A DNA stretch of 64,000 bases. It comes from Clostridia bacterium (GTDB lineage Bacteria; Bacillota; Clostridia; Oscillospirales; CAG-272). The position numbers and the translations under genes were made by a program. Below the pieces are notes generated by a model. That model was not told the DNA's origin. It made no database searches and saw only the letters and a list, made by a program, of their open reading frames with translations. The number at the start of each line of letters is the position of its first letter. Position 1 is the stretch's first letter. Below, piece after piece: positions 6,461-15,600 of the stretch. Location: contig JAFUQP010000016.1 of NCBI GenBank assembly GCA_017472305.1, positions 1 through 64,000 of the forward strand, written 5' to 3'.

Positions 6461-8527
6461 ATGAAAGACTTATTCGAATATGGATTTATAAACGCACGGG
6501 ATTACGGAGCCTGTGGCTCGGAGTTTTCCTGTCGGGCAAGCGCTACGGAGGGCAGCAGCCTCTTTACCGTCGAGGAGGTCGGCGACTTGAAGGTCGGTGA
6601 CGAGGTGCTCGTGCGCGGTGCGAATGCCCACACCGAGGCGGCGGTGATGTTTGAAAGGAAGGATTCATCACCGAAGAATCCGCGCAGGTGGCGACACAAC
6701 AGACCGATTGACCGAGAGCTTGAGCTTATCGGATACACCGGCTCTCACGGCGGCAGAGCCGTGTATTTCTTCGACTTCTATCCGGAGAGTCCCGACGTCT
6801 TTCGTTGGTCCTGCGACTATGGCTTAAGCTGGCATTCTCTCTCCTATGAAGAGGGAGTATTCATAGATATAGAGGACGGAGTAAAGCTGAAAATAAACTC
6901 CCTGCCCGAGCGGCTCTTCGGCTGCACGGCGGTGTTCGTCTGCTCCGACCGAATGAGCGCTATAATTGAGAGAGCCGAAGGTAATAAAATCCAACTGTCA
7001 AGCTCCGCGGCGAGGTCGGGAGATTGCGTGATTTCGCACTCCGACACGCTCGCGCTTCAAAGAGCAATTGATGCAGCAATCGAGGCGAAAAAAGGCGTTT
7101 TTCTGCCCAAAGGTAAATATAAGCTTACAAAATCGCTCAAAATCAGCAACGCAACGAGCTTCACTCTACTTGGAGAATCGGCAGAAGAAACAATTCTTGA
7201 CAACAGTCTTGGTATGGTCGGTGTGGAGAGACCGGAGGGCTCGTGCCTCATAATAGACGAGGGGCGCGAGGTGAACGTGAAAAACCTCACTATGATTGGC
7301 TCGGGAGGCTTCGACAGTCGCGAGATGTACGGCTGCATAAAAACACGAGGCGGAAGCAGCGTATGGGGCTTCTACTTCAACAAGTCCAACGCCACCTGTG
7401 TACACAACACCGAAAGGGTTTATATAGAAAACTGTCACGCAAGAAAAATGTCAGCCGAATGCTTCTATGCACGCGGCGACTCACGCAAGGGCGCAGCCGT
7501 CCCGAATAGCTATACGCGTTCTCTGATATATTCGCGTTGCAGCGTTACCGACTGCGCGCGGAACGCCTTTAACAACAACGACCAGGCAGAGGGAACGGCT
7601 ATTCTCAATTGCAGAGTAGAGAACGTCGGCGGCTGCGCCTGGGAGGGTGCCTCGCGCTTCGTTAAAATACAGGGAAATTATTTCAGAAACTGCGGCAGCA
7701 TAGCTCTCGGAAACGTTCGCAGAAGAGCAGAGGACCTGGAGGTGCTCGGCACAGGGCAGCATATTATCTGTGACAACTACTTTGAGGAGGGCTGCTCCTA
7801 CAGCAATACTATGATTATGGTTGGCTCTACCGCAACGCAGGTGATAATAAAGAACAACGTGTTCGTCAACTTCAACTACTCCGCAATCTCGGTATTCGGC
7901 GAGGGCAACACCTGCGACAAGCCGCCCGAGAACGTGATAATCTCCTCAAACTCCATAGACCTTACAGCGGCACTCGGCGAGAGCCGCCGACGCACGGCAA
8001 TAAGGCTCACCGCCCCCTTTGTTACAGTGAGCGACAACCATATATACGTACGCGGCAAGGACCCCCTTGTCACGGGAATATCTCTCAGCGACGACCTCAC
8101 GCGCACTCTTATCCACTCAAACACCCTCGCAGGGCTCGGTATAGGAATTGAGAGCCTGCCCGTAGTCGGAAGCGTTGGAATCACCGACGGTCAACGCGTC
8201 TTTTACCGCGCCGAGCGTCCTTACGGCGAATACTCCACGCCCGCGCTTCTTCGTATACGCTCGCACAGATACAGAGGCTGGAGGCTTCGTTGGGAGAATG
8301 GCGAGGAATCGGTAATTTCCGACTTTGACCCGATAAGCCTGGCATTCACACTGAGTGAGGAGCGCAAAATGAAAGAAGGAGATGCCTTTACTCTCATTCA
8401 GCCGGGCGACCGACGCTCAACGCTTATCCGAGGCAACGTAATTGACGGCTGCGACAAGCCTCTTCTGCTCGACAGCTTTATAAAAGAGGGCTCTGTAATT
8501 GAGGATAACCTTATTACAAACGAATAA
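6461..8527 (+). CDS. Right-handed parallel beta-helix protein
   Basis: About 688 residues, start at the ATG behind GGAGG (6451-6455), six bases inside the longest open frame. The N-terminal region with FINARDYGA and a later SHSDTLALQRAIDAAIEAKKGVFLPKGKYKL match the opening strands of pectate-lyase/exopolygalacturonase-like beta-helices. The middle (about 210-560) shows repeated IxNCxV, IIxNNxF and VxISxNSI strands typical of PbH1 coils. There is no signal peptide, so it is probably cytoplasmic unless exported unusually. It likely acts on or binds a polysaccharide or oligosaccharide; the catalytic class cannot be read. First gene of a two-gene unit with the DMT transporter 24 bp downstream. 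Confidence 0.8.
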   Translation: MKDLFEYGFINARDYGACGSEFSCRASATEGSSLFTVEEVGDLKVGDEVLVRGANAHTEAAVMFERKDSSPKNPRRWRHNRPIDRELELIGYTGSHGGRAVYFFDFYPESPDVFRWSCDYGLSWHSLSYEEGVFIDIEDGVKLKINSLPERLFGCTAVFVCSDRMSAIIERAEGNKIQLSSSAARSGDCVISHSDTLALQRAIDAAIEAKKGVFLPKGKYKLTKSLKISNATSFTLLGESAEETILDNSLGMVGVERPEGSCLIIDEGREVNVKNLTMIGSGGFDSREMYGCIKTRGGSSVWGFYFNKSNATCVHNTERVYIENCHARKMSAECFYARGDSRKGAAVPNSYTRSLIYSRCSVTDCARNAFNNNDQAEGTAILNCRVENVGGCAWEGASRFVKIQGNYFRNCGSIALGNVRRRAEDLEVLGTGQHIICDNYFEEGCSYSNTMIMVGSTATQVIIKNNVFVNFNYSAISVFGEGNTCDKPPENVIISSNSIDLTAALGESRRRTAIRLTAPFVTVSDNHIYVRGKDPLVTGISLSDDLTRTLIHSNTLAGLGIGIESLPVVGSVGITDGQRVFYRAERPYGEYSTPALLRIRSHRYRGWRLRWENGEESVISDFDPISLAFTLSEERKMKEGDAFTLIQPGDRRSTLIRGNVIDGCDKPLLLDSFIKEGSVIEDNLITNE

Positions 8528-8551
8528 TTCACCTAACAAAGAGGCAATAAA

Positions 8552-9496
8552 ATGTTTATTTATATACTGTTTCTAGGATACACACTCTCAAAAACGTTAT
8601 CCGATATAATGAGAAAGGCGAACAGCAAAACCTTCTCGTTAAGCGGTCTTACAGGCTCGCTCTTCTATATTTTCGAAACAAGTCTGTTCGCGCTTTTCTT
8701 CTTCTGGGCGCTCAACGGATTTACCCTTTCCTTCAATCCAAGGGTAATAATGTACGGTTTTGTTTACGGAATTATAGTAGTTGTGAGCCTTGTTCCGACG
8801 ATATTTATGTATAACTACGCAAGCTTTGCATACATAACCTTCCTGTCGGGAAGCCTCTCGCTCGTCTTCTCGCTTCTTGCGGGAATGACGGTTTTCGGCG
8901 AGGAGCTGACGGTTGAGAAGGTCGTGAGAATTCTGCTTATGCTCGTAGCTACCCTCATAATCTTTCTCGGAAGGAATGCCGAGGGCAAGAAGAAGGAAGG
9001 CGCCGACGGCGACCGTCCCGAGAAAAAGAGGCACAGCCCGAAGCTCTATATATGTATCTTCGTAAGCGTGCTTCTCGGCTGCGCCTCGACTGTCCTTCTG
9101 AAGTTTTACTCCCAAGACGCCGGGGTGACCGACCAGAATTCGATGTTCTTCGCGACCAACATATTCAGCGCGCTTCTGACGTTGCCTATACTCCCCTTCA
9201 CAATGAAGCGCGACGGAGTTAGCTTATCGGATATCGGAAAAATGCTCAAAAGCAAAAAAACCGTCTATTCGGCAATCACAACCGCAAACTCAAACGTCGC
9301 ATCCATAATACAGATAACGCTGCTCTCCATGATGGAGGTATCGGTATTCAATCCGATAGCCGGCGCGCTTTCTTTCGTAGCAATGGCAATAGCCGTTCCG
9401 ATTATGGGCGAGCGGCTGAACAGGTATACAGTACTATCAACCGCTACAGCCATTTTGTCGGTTGTCATTCCCGCGTTAATCGCCTCTGTTATATAA
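8552..9496 (+). CDS. DMT (EamA-like) family transporter
   Basis: 314 residues with about ten hydrophobic segments in two halves separated by a charged loop (about 148-170, EGKKKEGADGDRPEKKRH). The second half ends with PIMGERLNRYT and a final hydrophobic helix, as in EamA-type drug/metabolite transporters. It would move a small metabolite or sugar derivative across the membrane. It follows the beta-helix gene by 24 bp and ends at a strong terminator, so the two form one transcription unit. The substrate is unknown. Confidence 0.82.
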   Translation: MFIYILFLGYTLSKTLSDIMRKANSKTFSLSGLTGSLFYIFETSLFALFFFWALNGFTLSFNPRVIMYGFVYGIIVVVSLVPTIFMYNYASFAYITFLSGSLSLVFSLLAGMTVFGEELTVEKVVRILLMLVATLIIFLGRNAEGKKKEGADGDRPEKKRHSPKLYICIFVSVLLGCASTVLLKFYSQDAGVTDQNSMFFATNIFSALLTLPILPFTMKRDGVSLSDIGKMLKSKKTVYSAITTANSNVASIIQITLLSMMEVSVFNPIAGALSFVAMAIAVPIMGERLNRYTVLSTATAILSVVIPALIASVI

Positions 9497-9500
9497 AAAA

Positions 9501-9529
9501 CCTCGGGATAGCTTCCCGAGGAATTTTTT
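9501..9529. terminator. Bidirectional terminator
   Basis: CCTCGGGA pairs with TCCCGAGG around a five-base loop, flanked by an A-run and AATTTTTT. It serves both the transporter (plus) and the AraC gene (minus). Confidence 0.9.
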
Positions 9530-9531
9530 CG

Positions 9532-10356
9532 TCAAAGGGTTGTACCCGACGAGCTTATGTGCTTGATATGCGCCTTCGGTGTAACGCCCATCTGCGCCTT
9601 GAATACCGAGGAGAAATAATCCACGTTATTGAAGCCGCAAAGCGGCGCAAGGTTCTTCAAGGAGCGTATTCCCTGCTCCATAAGAAAGCAGGCGTGGCGG
9701 ATACGGAGAATGTTTATATATTTGACAATGCTCAGACCGTATTCCTCGTTGAATACCGAGGAAATGTAATTCGGGTGATATGAGAGCTTGTCGGAAAGGT
9801 AGTTCAGTGTCAGCTCGCAGTTGGTGAAGTTGTCGTCAACGAAGCTCTTAATTCTCTGCGGTGCGCTTATTCCCTCTTTAAACGAGAAGTCCTCCGACAT
9901 TCTCTTAAGAATTTCCGTGAAGGTGTAATAAATAACCCCCTTCGCTCTTGTAAAGGCAAGCGAGCCGGGAATGCTTATAAGCGACTCCCACAGTCCGCGA
10001 AGCTCGTCAAAGCCCGAATAAAGCTTTGCCACCCTGGCAATTCCCACCTGTCGGGCAAGAATTCTCGCCTCGGAGCCGTTATAGTTTATGCAGATATATC
10101 TCAGAGCGCGCGTGCTCTCAATGCTGTAAGCCGATGCAGGCGGAACGGCGATAATGTCACCTCGCCTTACGGGCAGCTCCTCAGACGCCGCATAGACCAT
10201 ACCCTCGCCCTCGGTTATAAAATGAAGCCTGTAGCTTGGAGAGCTGTGCGCCGACTCGTCGCGGGAGCAGTCGCTTTCATACAAAATATTAGTCACACCG
10301 AGCGCATCCATACCGTTGCTGTAGGAAATCGCGGCGACGCCTGTATCACTGTGCAT
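9532..10356 (-). CDS. AraC family transcriptional regulator
   Basis: 274 residues. The N-terminal half resembles a cupin-type effector domain (RLHFITEGEGMVYAA, VRRGDIIAVPPASAYSI). The C-terminal roughly 100 residues hold two helix-turn-helix motifs (LTLNYLSDKLSYHPNYISSVFNEEYG and IRSLKNLAPLCGFNNVDYFSSVFK), the classic AraC arrangement. The start at 10356 follows GAAGGAGG by seven bases; an in-frame ATG 32 codons upstream lies in the promoter region. It probably senses a sugar-like ligand and controls the surrounding genes. The two flanking promoters (6379-6407 and 10551-10579) share an element that could be its site. Confidence 0.93.
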   Translation of the reverse strand: MHSDTGVAAISYSNGMDALGVTNILYESDCSRDESAHSSPSYRLHFITEGEGMVYAASEELPVRRGDIIAVPPASAYSIESTRALRYICINYNGSEARILARQVGIARVAKLYSGFDELRGLWESLISIPGSLAFTRAKGVIYYTFTEILKRMSEDFSFKEGISAPQRIKSFVDDNFTNCELTLNYLSDKLSYHPNYISSVFNEEYGLSIVKYINILRIRHACFLMEQGIRSLKNLAPLCGFNNVDYFSSVFKAQMGVTPKAHIKHISSSGTTL

Positions 10357-10417
10357 AATACGCCCTCCTTCGGTGTAATTTTTCTCGGGAAAATCCTGTT
10401 TTTCCCTCTCATAAACC

Positions 10418-10446
10418 ATTATAGTTTGAATTGAAAGCATTGTCAA
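10418..10446 (-). promoter_or_regulatory. Promoter of AraC regulator
   Basis: TTGACA (10441-10446), 17 bp, TATAAT (10418-10423) on the minus strand. Confidence 0.88.
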
Positions 10447-10536
10447 TAGCAATCTTTAAAATTTACGGATTCGCGTTTGAATTTTTTTGAATTCCGAGTG
10501 CCGAAAAGACACCACCTTAAGATATTCCGTTTTTAC

Positions 10537-10579
10537 ATTTATTATTTCGGTTGACTTTTATTTTTAAGTAGTGTATAGT
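10537..10579 (+). promoter_or_regulatory. Promoter with shared upstream element (copy 2)
   Basis: TTGACT (10551-10556), 17 bp, TATAGT (10574-10579). The 19-base element ATTTATTATTTCGGTTGAC (10537-10555) overlaps the -35 box exactly as in copy 1 at 6365-6383. It would drive the peptide gene and the secreted protein behind it. Confidence 0.72.
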
Positions 10580-10755
10580 TATATTAGAATAGACAATTTC
10601 TAACTATTCTTACTGTTTTATCTTGGTAAATATAGATATAAATGTATATTTTTTTCGATAAAACAGACGCGCACATTTCACCTTAAGATTTTTGGATAAA
10701 TCGAGAAAAAACACATTTTCAAAAGTGCATGACCTGCACAGAAAGGAGATTTGCA

Positions 10756-10905
10756 ATGGCAACCGATAAAAATCGAAGGGACAGAGATATTTACGAGCCT
10801 GCAAGAATAAGCATATCGCTGATTGAATGCCCCGATATTATCACCGCCTCTCCCACCGCAAGCGACAACGTAAGCTCAAACGGTTGGACAAGCGGAGATT
10901 GGTAA
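10756..10905 (+). CDS. Small 49-residue peptide of unknown function
   Basis: ATG at 10756 behind AAAGGAG with a seven-base spacer, reading 49 codons to TAA. The N-terminal third is basic and polar (ATDKNRRDRD), followed by YEPARISISLIECPDIITASP and a Ser/Asn/Asp-rich tail ending NGWTSGDW. This layout (a Y-x-P segment, a hydrophobic acidic middle with an ITASP-type step, and a short Gly/Trp tail) resembles small peptides that occur widely in gut Clostridia without a known role; a precursor peptide is one possibility. The NGWT ending recurs at the C-terminus of the lipoprotein at 12679-16686. It leads the transcript that continues into the secreted protein 50 bp downstream. Confidence 0.7.
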   Translation: MATDKNRRDRDIYEPARISISLIECPDIITASPTASDNVSSNGWTSGDW

Positions 10906-10955
10906 GGCCAAAAAAACACAAAAAACACTCTGAAAGCAAGAAAGGAAATCAAAAA

Positions 10956-12398
10956 ATGAAAAACAACAAGCTTATAAAAATCATATCTCTCGCGCTCTCG
11001 CTCGTGCTTATAGTAAGCTCGGCAACGGCACTTTTCACCTCAGCAGAGGCTGACACCGAGGTAACCCCCGAGGTCATTTCAAAGAACGCATCCTTCGATG
11101 ACAACATTCATCTCTATTTCGCAGTAGCGGCAGAAGGTATAGAGAAGGAAAACATCTCACTTAAGGTATACTCCGATGCAGAGGGCACAGTAGAGCTCCA
11201 GACCCCTCGCGCACCCGAGGCTGAAACCGAGAACGTTCACGGCACCGAGTGCTACATCTTCAGAACCCTCGGAATTGCTCCGAAGAACGCAGACAGCAAG
11301 ATTTACGTTCAGGCTGTCAATACAGTCGGCGGCACCGAATACAAGGGTGATATCGTTGAGTACAGCGTTCTCGACTATCTCTACGAGATGCTCTATAAGG
11401 ACGGCTTCATAGAGGCAAAGTCGGGCATCGCCCTCACCCAGAAGAACCTCTATCTCTCCACTCTTGAATACTGTGCATACGCGCAGGACTTCTTTATTAA
11501 TTATAAGGATAACGACTCGACAAACGACGTTCCCCTCTTCACAGACTACGCATACGTAGCAGTTAAGGACGGTACCGTTGACGGCAAGAAGCAGGCAACC
11601 TACTTAAAGAGCGCCTCCACTGAGGTTACCCTCGCTACCGATGCGGCAACCGCGGGTATGATTTGGGAGGTTACCGAGTACGAGGAGAACGGACTCGCAA
11701 AGATATCCGAGGTCGAGCTCGACCCGTCGGGCGAAACCAAAATCAACATCACCACAGACACAGTGGTTAAGCTCGTATCCAATATAAAAGGCACTCTCCG
11801 CTTCAACACGGCAGACTCTCTGAACGACACCTCAAAAATTGCTATGAAGGCAGGCACAACCTGGGAAAACGGCAGAATCAAGATAACAGCAGACGGCACA
11901 AGCACCGTTACGGAGCGATTCAGAGTTTATCCCACAGGCACGAACACCGGCAAGTCGGTTGCGGTATTCGAGGCAGACGTATCTATCGATTACTCCTCGG
12001 CTAACGCAAGCCAGCCTAACGGCAATATTTACCTCTCTCCTCTCTCAGTTACCACCTCCGGCAGCACCGCGGTTGGAGCCAAGATAATTCTCCAGCTGCA
12101 AAGCTCAAAAAAGCAGGCTAACGTATATCTTGGTGGCGTAACCAATTCGGGCTCTTCTCTGGTAGGCGAGCAGCTTGATTTCAAGCTTCGCTATACATAC
12201 GAATACTCCTCGGAAAGCTCAAACGCTGTATGTACTCTTGAGATTCTCGACCTCGACGGTAATACGCTTCAGTCGGTAACCACCACCTCGACAAACAATA
12301 TAAAGAGCCCCGACGATTGTCTTACCTTCGAGATGCTCGCTAACAGCAATCTTGCAGGTACGCTGTATATCGACAACGTAGCCTTCTATCAGAGATAA
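10956..12398 (+). CDS. Secreted protein with C-terminal jelly-roll-like domain
   Basis: 480 residues, start at the ATG behind AAAGGAA; a longer open frame upstream overlaps the peptide gene and is not used. Residues 1-32 are a signal peptide ending SAEA. No lipobox, LPXTG or anchor is seen, so the product is probably released or held by partners. The first 170 residues contain a YLYEMLYKDGF helix-rich part. The last roughly 170 residues (ADVSIDY ... LRYTYEY ... GTLYIDNVAFYQ) match the pattern of the two beta-sandwich modules in the downstream lipoprotein (ending YFDNFNLYQ and YFDNVSFEL). Likely glycan or surface binding; exact role unknown. Confidence 0.75.
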   Translation: MKNNKLIKIISLALSLVLIVSSATALFTSAEADTEVTPEVISKNASFDDNIHLYFAVAAEGIEKENISLKVYSDAEGTVELQTPRAPEAETENVHGTECYIFRTLGIAPKNADSKIYVQAVNTVGGTEYKGDIVEYSVLDYLYEMLYKDGFIEAKSGIALTQKNLYLSTLEYCAYAQDFFINYKDNDSTNDVPLFTDYAYVAVKDGTVDGKKQATYLKSASTEVTLATDAATAGMIWEVTEYEENGLAKISEVELDPSGETKINITTDTVVKLVSNIKGTLRFNTADSLNDTSKIAMKAGTTWENGRIKITADGTSTVTERFRVYPTGTNTGKSVAVFEADVSIDYSSANASQPNGNIYLSPLSVTTSGSTAVGAKIILQLQSSKKQANVYLGGVTNSGSSLVGEQLDFKLRYTYEYSSESSNAVCTLEILDLDGNTLQSVTTTSTNNIKSPDDCLTFEMLANSNLAGTLYIDNVAFYQR

Positions 12399-12678
12399 CC
12401 GTCTGAAAAGACACACCGCAAGCTCTGAATATTCAGGCTTTAAGGTTTTATTACCCGGCTTTACCCACAGGCAGAGCAACTACGGGCTTTGGCTCAAGGG
12501 TAAAGACGCGACCAACCAACCAACTTAGCGACCGCCCCGCGGCATTGCTGCGGGGCGTGGGTTGCTATACTTTTGCGAAAACAGCTTCTCTTACACGGTC
12601 TGAAAAGAAGCGGCAGCTCCCCCGAGAGCGGCAAGCCCCTATATTACCGAGGCTCTGTTTTCGCCTAAAGGAGATTTT
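12399..12678. other. Intergenic region before lipoprotein gene
   Basis: 280 bp without a gene. A GC-rich hairpin (GCCCCGC...GCGGGGC, about 12533-12557) lacks a clear T-run, so it may be a weak terminator or RNA-stabilising element. AAGGAG precedes the next start by five bases. No convincing promoter or riboswitch fold was identified. Confidence 0.5.
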
Positions 12679-15600
12679 ATGAAAAAGCTTTTACTCACAC
12701 TAATACTGCTCTTATCGCTCTGTCTTCTGTTCTCCTGCAAAATCGGAGGCTCAGACGACGGCTCGGGCTCCGGCCAACAGTCGGGCGATTCCTCGGGCGG
12801 AAGCTCCTCCGGCGGCGACTCCGCAGACGGCTCCGCGGACAGTGCTGAAAAGGGGTCGGTATATCTTATAGCAGGAAACGGAGCTACCGCAGAGGCATTA
12901 TCAGCGCTCTCGGCAGGGCTTACCTCGCTCGGCTACACGCCGACAACGCAAAGCGGCTCTGTCCCCGAGGGCAGCCTTACGGTTATACTCGGTGACCTTG
13001 ACAGCGAAGAAGCCTCAAGGATTGCAAGGAGGCGACTCGAAAGAATTGAAAAAGAAGAGCATTTCGACGCGCGCTACTTGGTTTATTCGAACGGGGACGG
13101 ACGCGTTGCAATATCCTTTGACACATACACCGAGCCCTCTGTTGCCGTCAGTGCCGCAGGCGGTGCTGCCGATGCCTTCCTCTCAAAGGCGACCGCCGCG
13201 TTTTCGGGCGCTGTCGGAACGCTTACCTCAGGCGAGATTGACCTCGTTGCCCTGCAAAACGAAATAGACAACGCCTCGCTCGAGGAGCAATGGCAGACTG
13301 TGTTTGAGGAGGCGGGAGGCGATGAGAGAGCAAGAATTCTCACCGACTCGCTCCGCGAGTTCTACTCAATATACGGTGACAATCTTATAATCTGGCTTGC
13401 CGACCTGTACGACCCCGAGTCGGGCGGCTTCTACTACTCCAACTCCGCAAGAGATACCGACGGCTACCTTCCCGATATCGAATCGACAGCCCAGGTGCTT
13501 GACAATCTGCGCGAGAACGGAATGTTTGATTACGTAGACAACAATTTAATGCGTGCTCTGCCCGAGTGGTTCAGAAGCGGCATAATTAAATTCATAAAGA
13601 GCAAACAAAGCCCCAACGGCTACTTCTACCACCCCCAGTGGTCAGAGGAGCTCACAAACACTATGCTCTCGAGAAGAGGACGCGACCTCACGAAGGGTGT
13701 TAGCGCCCTTAAGACTCTCGGAGCTAAACCGACCTACGACACGCCTCTTGGCGACAAGGGCGACGGACTCGATGCAAACGGAAACCCCATAGCCGATGCG
13801 CTCCCGGCATCTAAATCAATAACCGGCAGACTCGGCGCGGGAAAAGCCTCTGCCGCATCCAAGGTTATCGCGGTATCGGGCGTGCTGGTTCCCTCTCACC
13901 TCGTAAGCGACGTAACCTTCAAGGAATGGTTGTCAAAGCTCGACCTGAACGATGATTCCTATACTATAGGAAACAACATATCCTCACAGACTCCCGAGAT
14001 AATAGGCAGAGATAAGGTTCTGAGGGCAGAAGGCAAGCCCTATCTTCTCTCGCAGATACTGATAGATTGGCTTAACGAGCACTGCTACGCTACGACAGGG
14101 CACTGGAACAGCGTAGCCGACTATGAGGGCACGAACGGATTTCTGAAGATTTCGGGTTGCTATAACGAAATTGCAAAGTCCGGCCTCGGCGTAGATGCCT
14201 CTCTACCCTACCCCGAGAAGGCTCTCGAATCCTCTGTAGCGGCACTCATCACAGAGGAATACGCTCTAACCGTATGCTATACCTATAACGTTTGGTACAA
14301 CATATGCAACATATTCGATAACGTTACCTACTCAGACCCCGAGGCGGGCAAGGCGCTGGCAAAGGAAACCCGCGCAATGCTTCTCGATTACGTCACCGAG
14401 GACGTGCTATACAACGGGCTTATGCTCAACGCCATTACCATATCGAAGCTTAAGACGATGGAGTTCTTGAAAAACGACTCGAGCTTCTCCTTCTCCCCGG
14501 GGCACTCAGCCGCAACCTCACAGGGAATGCAGGTTGCAGTACCCAACACCAACGAGGGCGATATCAACGGAACAAACCTCTGCTCAACCGGTATAGTTTC
14601 AAGAATGTTCGTAGCCCTCGGACTTCCTCACCCGCAGCTATTCACAAGAGCCGATGCTATGTGCTTCCTTCGTAAGCTCGAGGAGCTGGGGCCGGTTATC
14701 AAAGACGAGGAAATCGTATACAACACGGGAAACCTCTCCTTTGACGATATGAACGTCGGCGACGAGCTTCAGCAGATTACCAACAACACCCCGGGAGAGA
14801 GCGAGCTTTCTGTTTCGCTCGACCCCGAGAACGCCCAAAATCTGGTTCTCCGCTACTCCAAGCGCACAAGTGCTGTCAACAAAGAGCGCGGTCAGATAGA
14901 TTTCCAGACCACCGAGAGAAAGAATAATTACAACGCATTCGTTCTTTCGACCGATATGTATATCGACTACCTCGACGGCGAGAACTTCCTCTCGTCCTAT
15001 ATGTACGGATATCTCGGAACGAAGGGCGAGCAGTTCGGCTACGAGTATATATTCTCGCCAAACAGACAGGCAGAGCTTCGCTTTGCCGACACCTCTCACG
15101 CATCGTACGGCAACAAATCCTCTACGTACGAGCTCGGTATTCCCGAGGAGAGCTGGTTCAACTTCAAAATAGAATACTATATCGGCGACGCTGATAGCGT
15201 AAGAATAAAAATTTATATTGACAACAAGCTATTCTACGTAAGCAATAATTTCTACGGTCCCAAAACGACCGATAAAATCGAAACGAATTACGAGCCGCTT
15301 TCTTCTCTGACGACGTTCCGTTTTTGCGTTGACAAGGCATTTCAGGGCGAAGTCTATTTTGACAATTTCAATCTCTATCAGGCAAATCTCATCTGTCAGG
15401 ACCACCTCGTGGGAACGCAGGAGTCTATGCCCGACAGAGTGCCAGACTCGGCTCTTGATTTTGAGAGCTTTGACGTAGGAGATAGCCCCGACACCGTTCA
15501 CGTATCGTCAAAGCCCGGCACCGACTACTTCTCCGCCACGGTAACCGACAACCCGACAGGTAACGGCGGCAAGGTGCTGAAGAACTCAAAATACAACGAA

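Larger units (their letters stand above)
10357..10755. other. Divergent regulatory region between araC-type gene and peptide gene
   Basis: No gene seen. It contains the minus-strand promoter at 10418-10446, the plus-strand promoter with shared element at 10537-10579, and a leader of about 170 bases before the small peptide gene. Confidence 0.7.

Noticed and set aside
10827-10955. Upstream extension of the secreted protein at 10956
   Set aside because: It overlaps the 49-codon peptide gene in another frame and would bury the signal peptide 43 residues inside; the ATG at 10956 has its own ribosome site.
12399-12678. Riboswitch before the lipoprotein gene
   Set aside because: Several GC-rich segments can pair, but none fits the conserved core of a riboswitch class I could recall.
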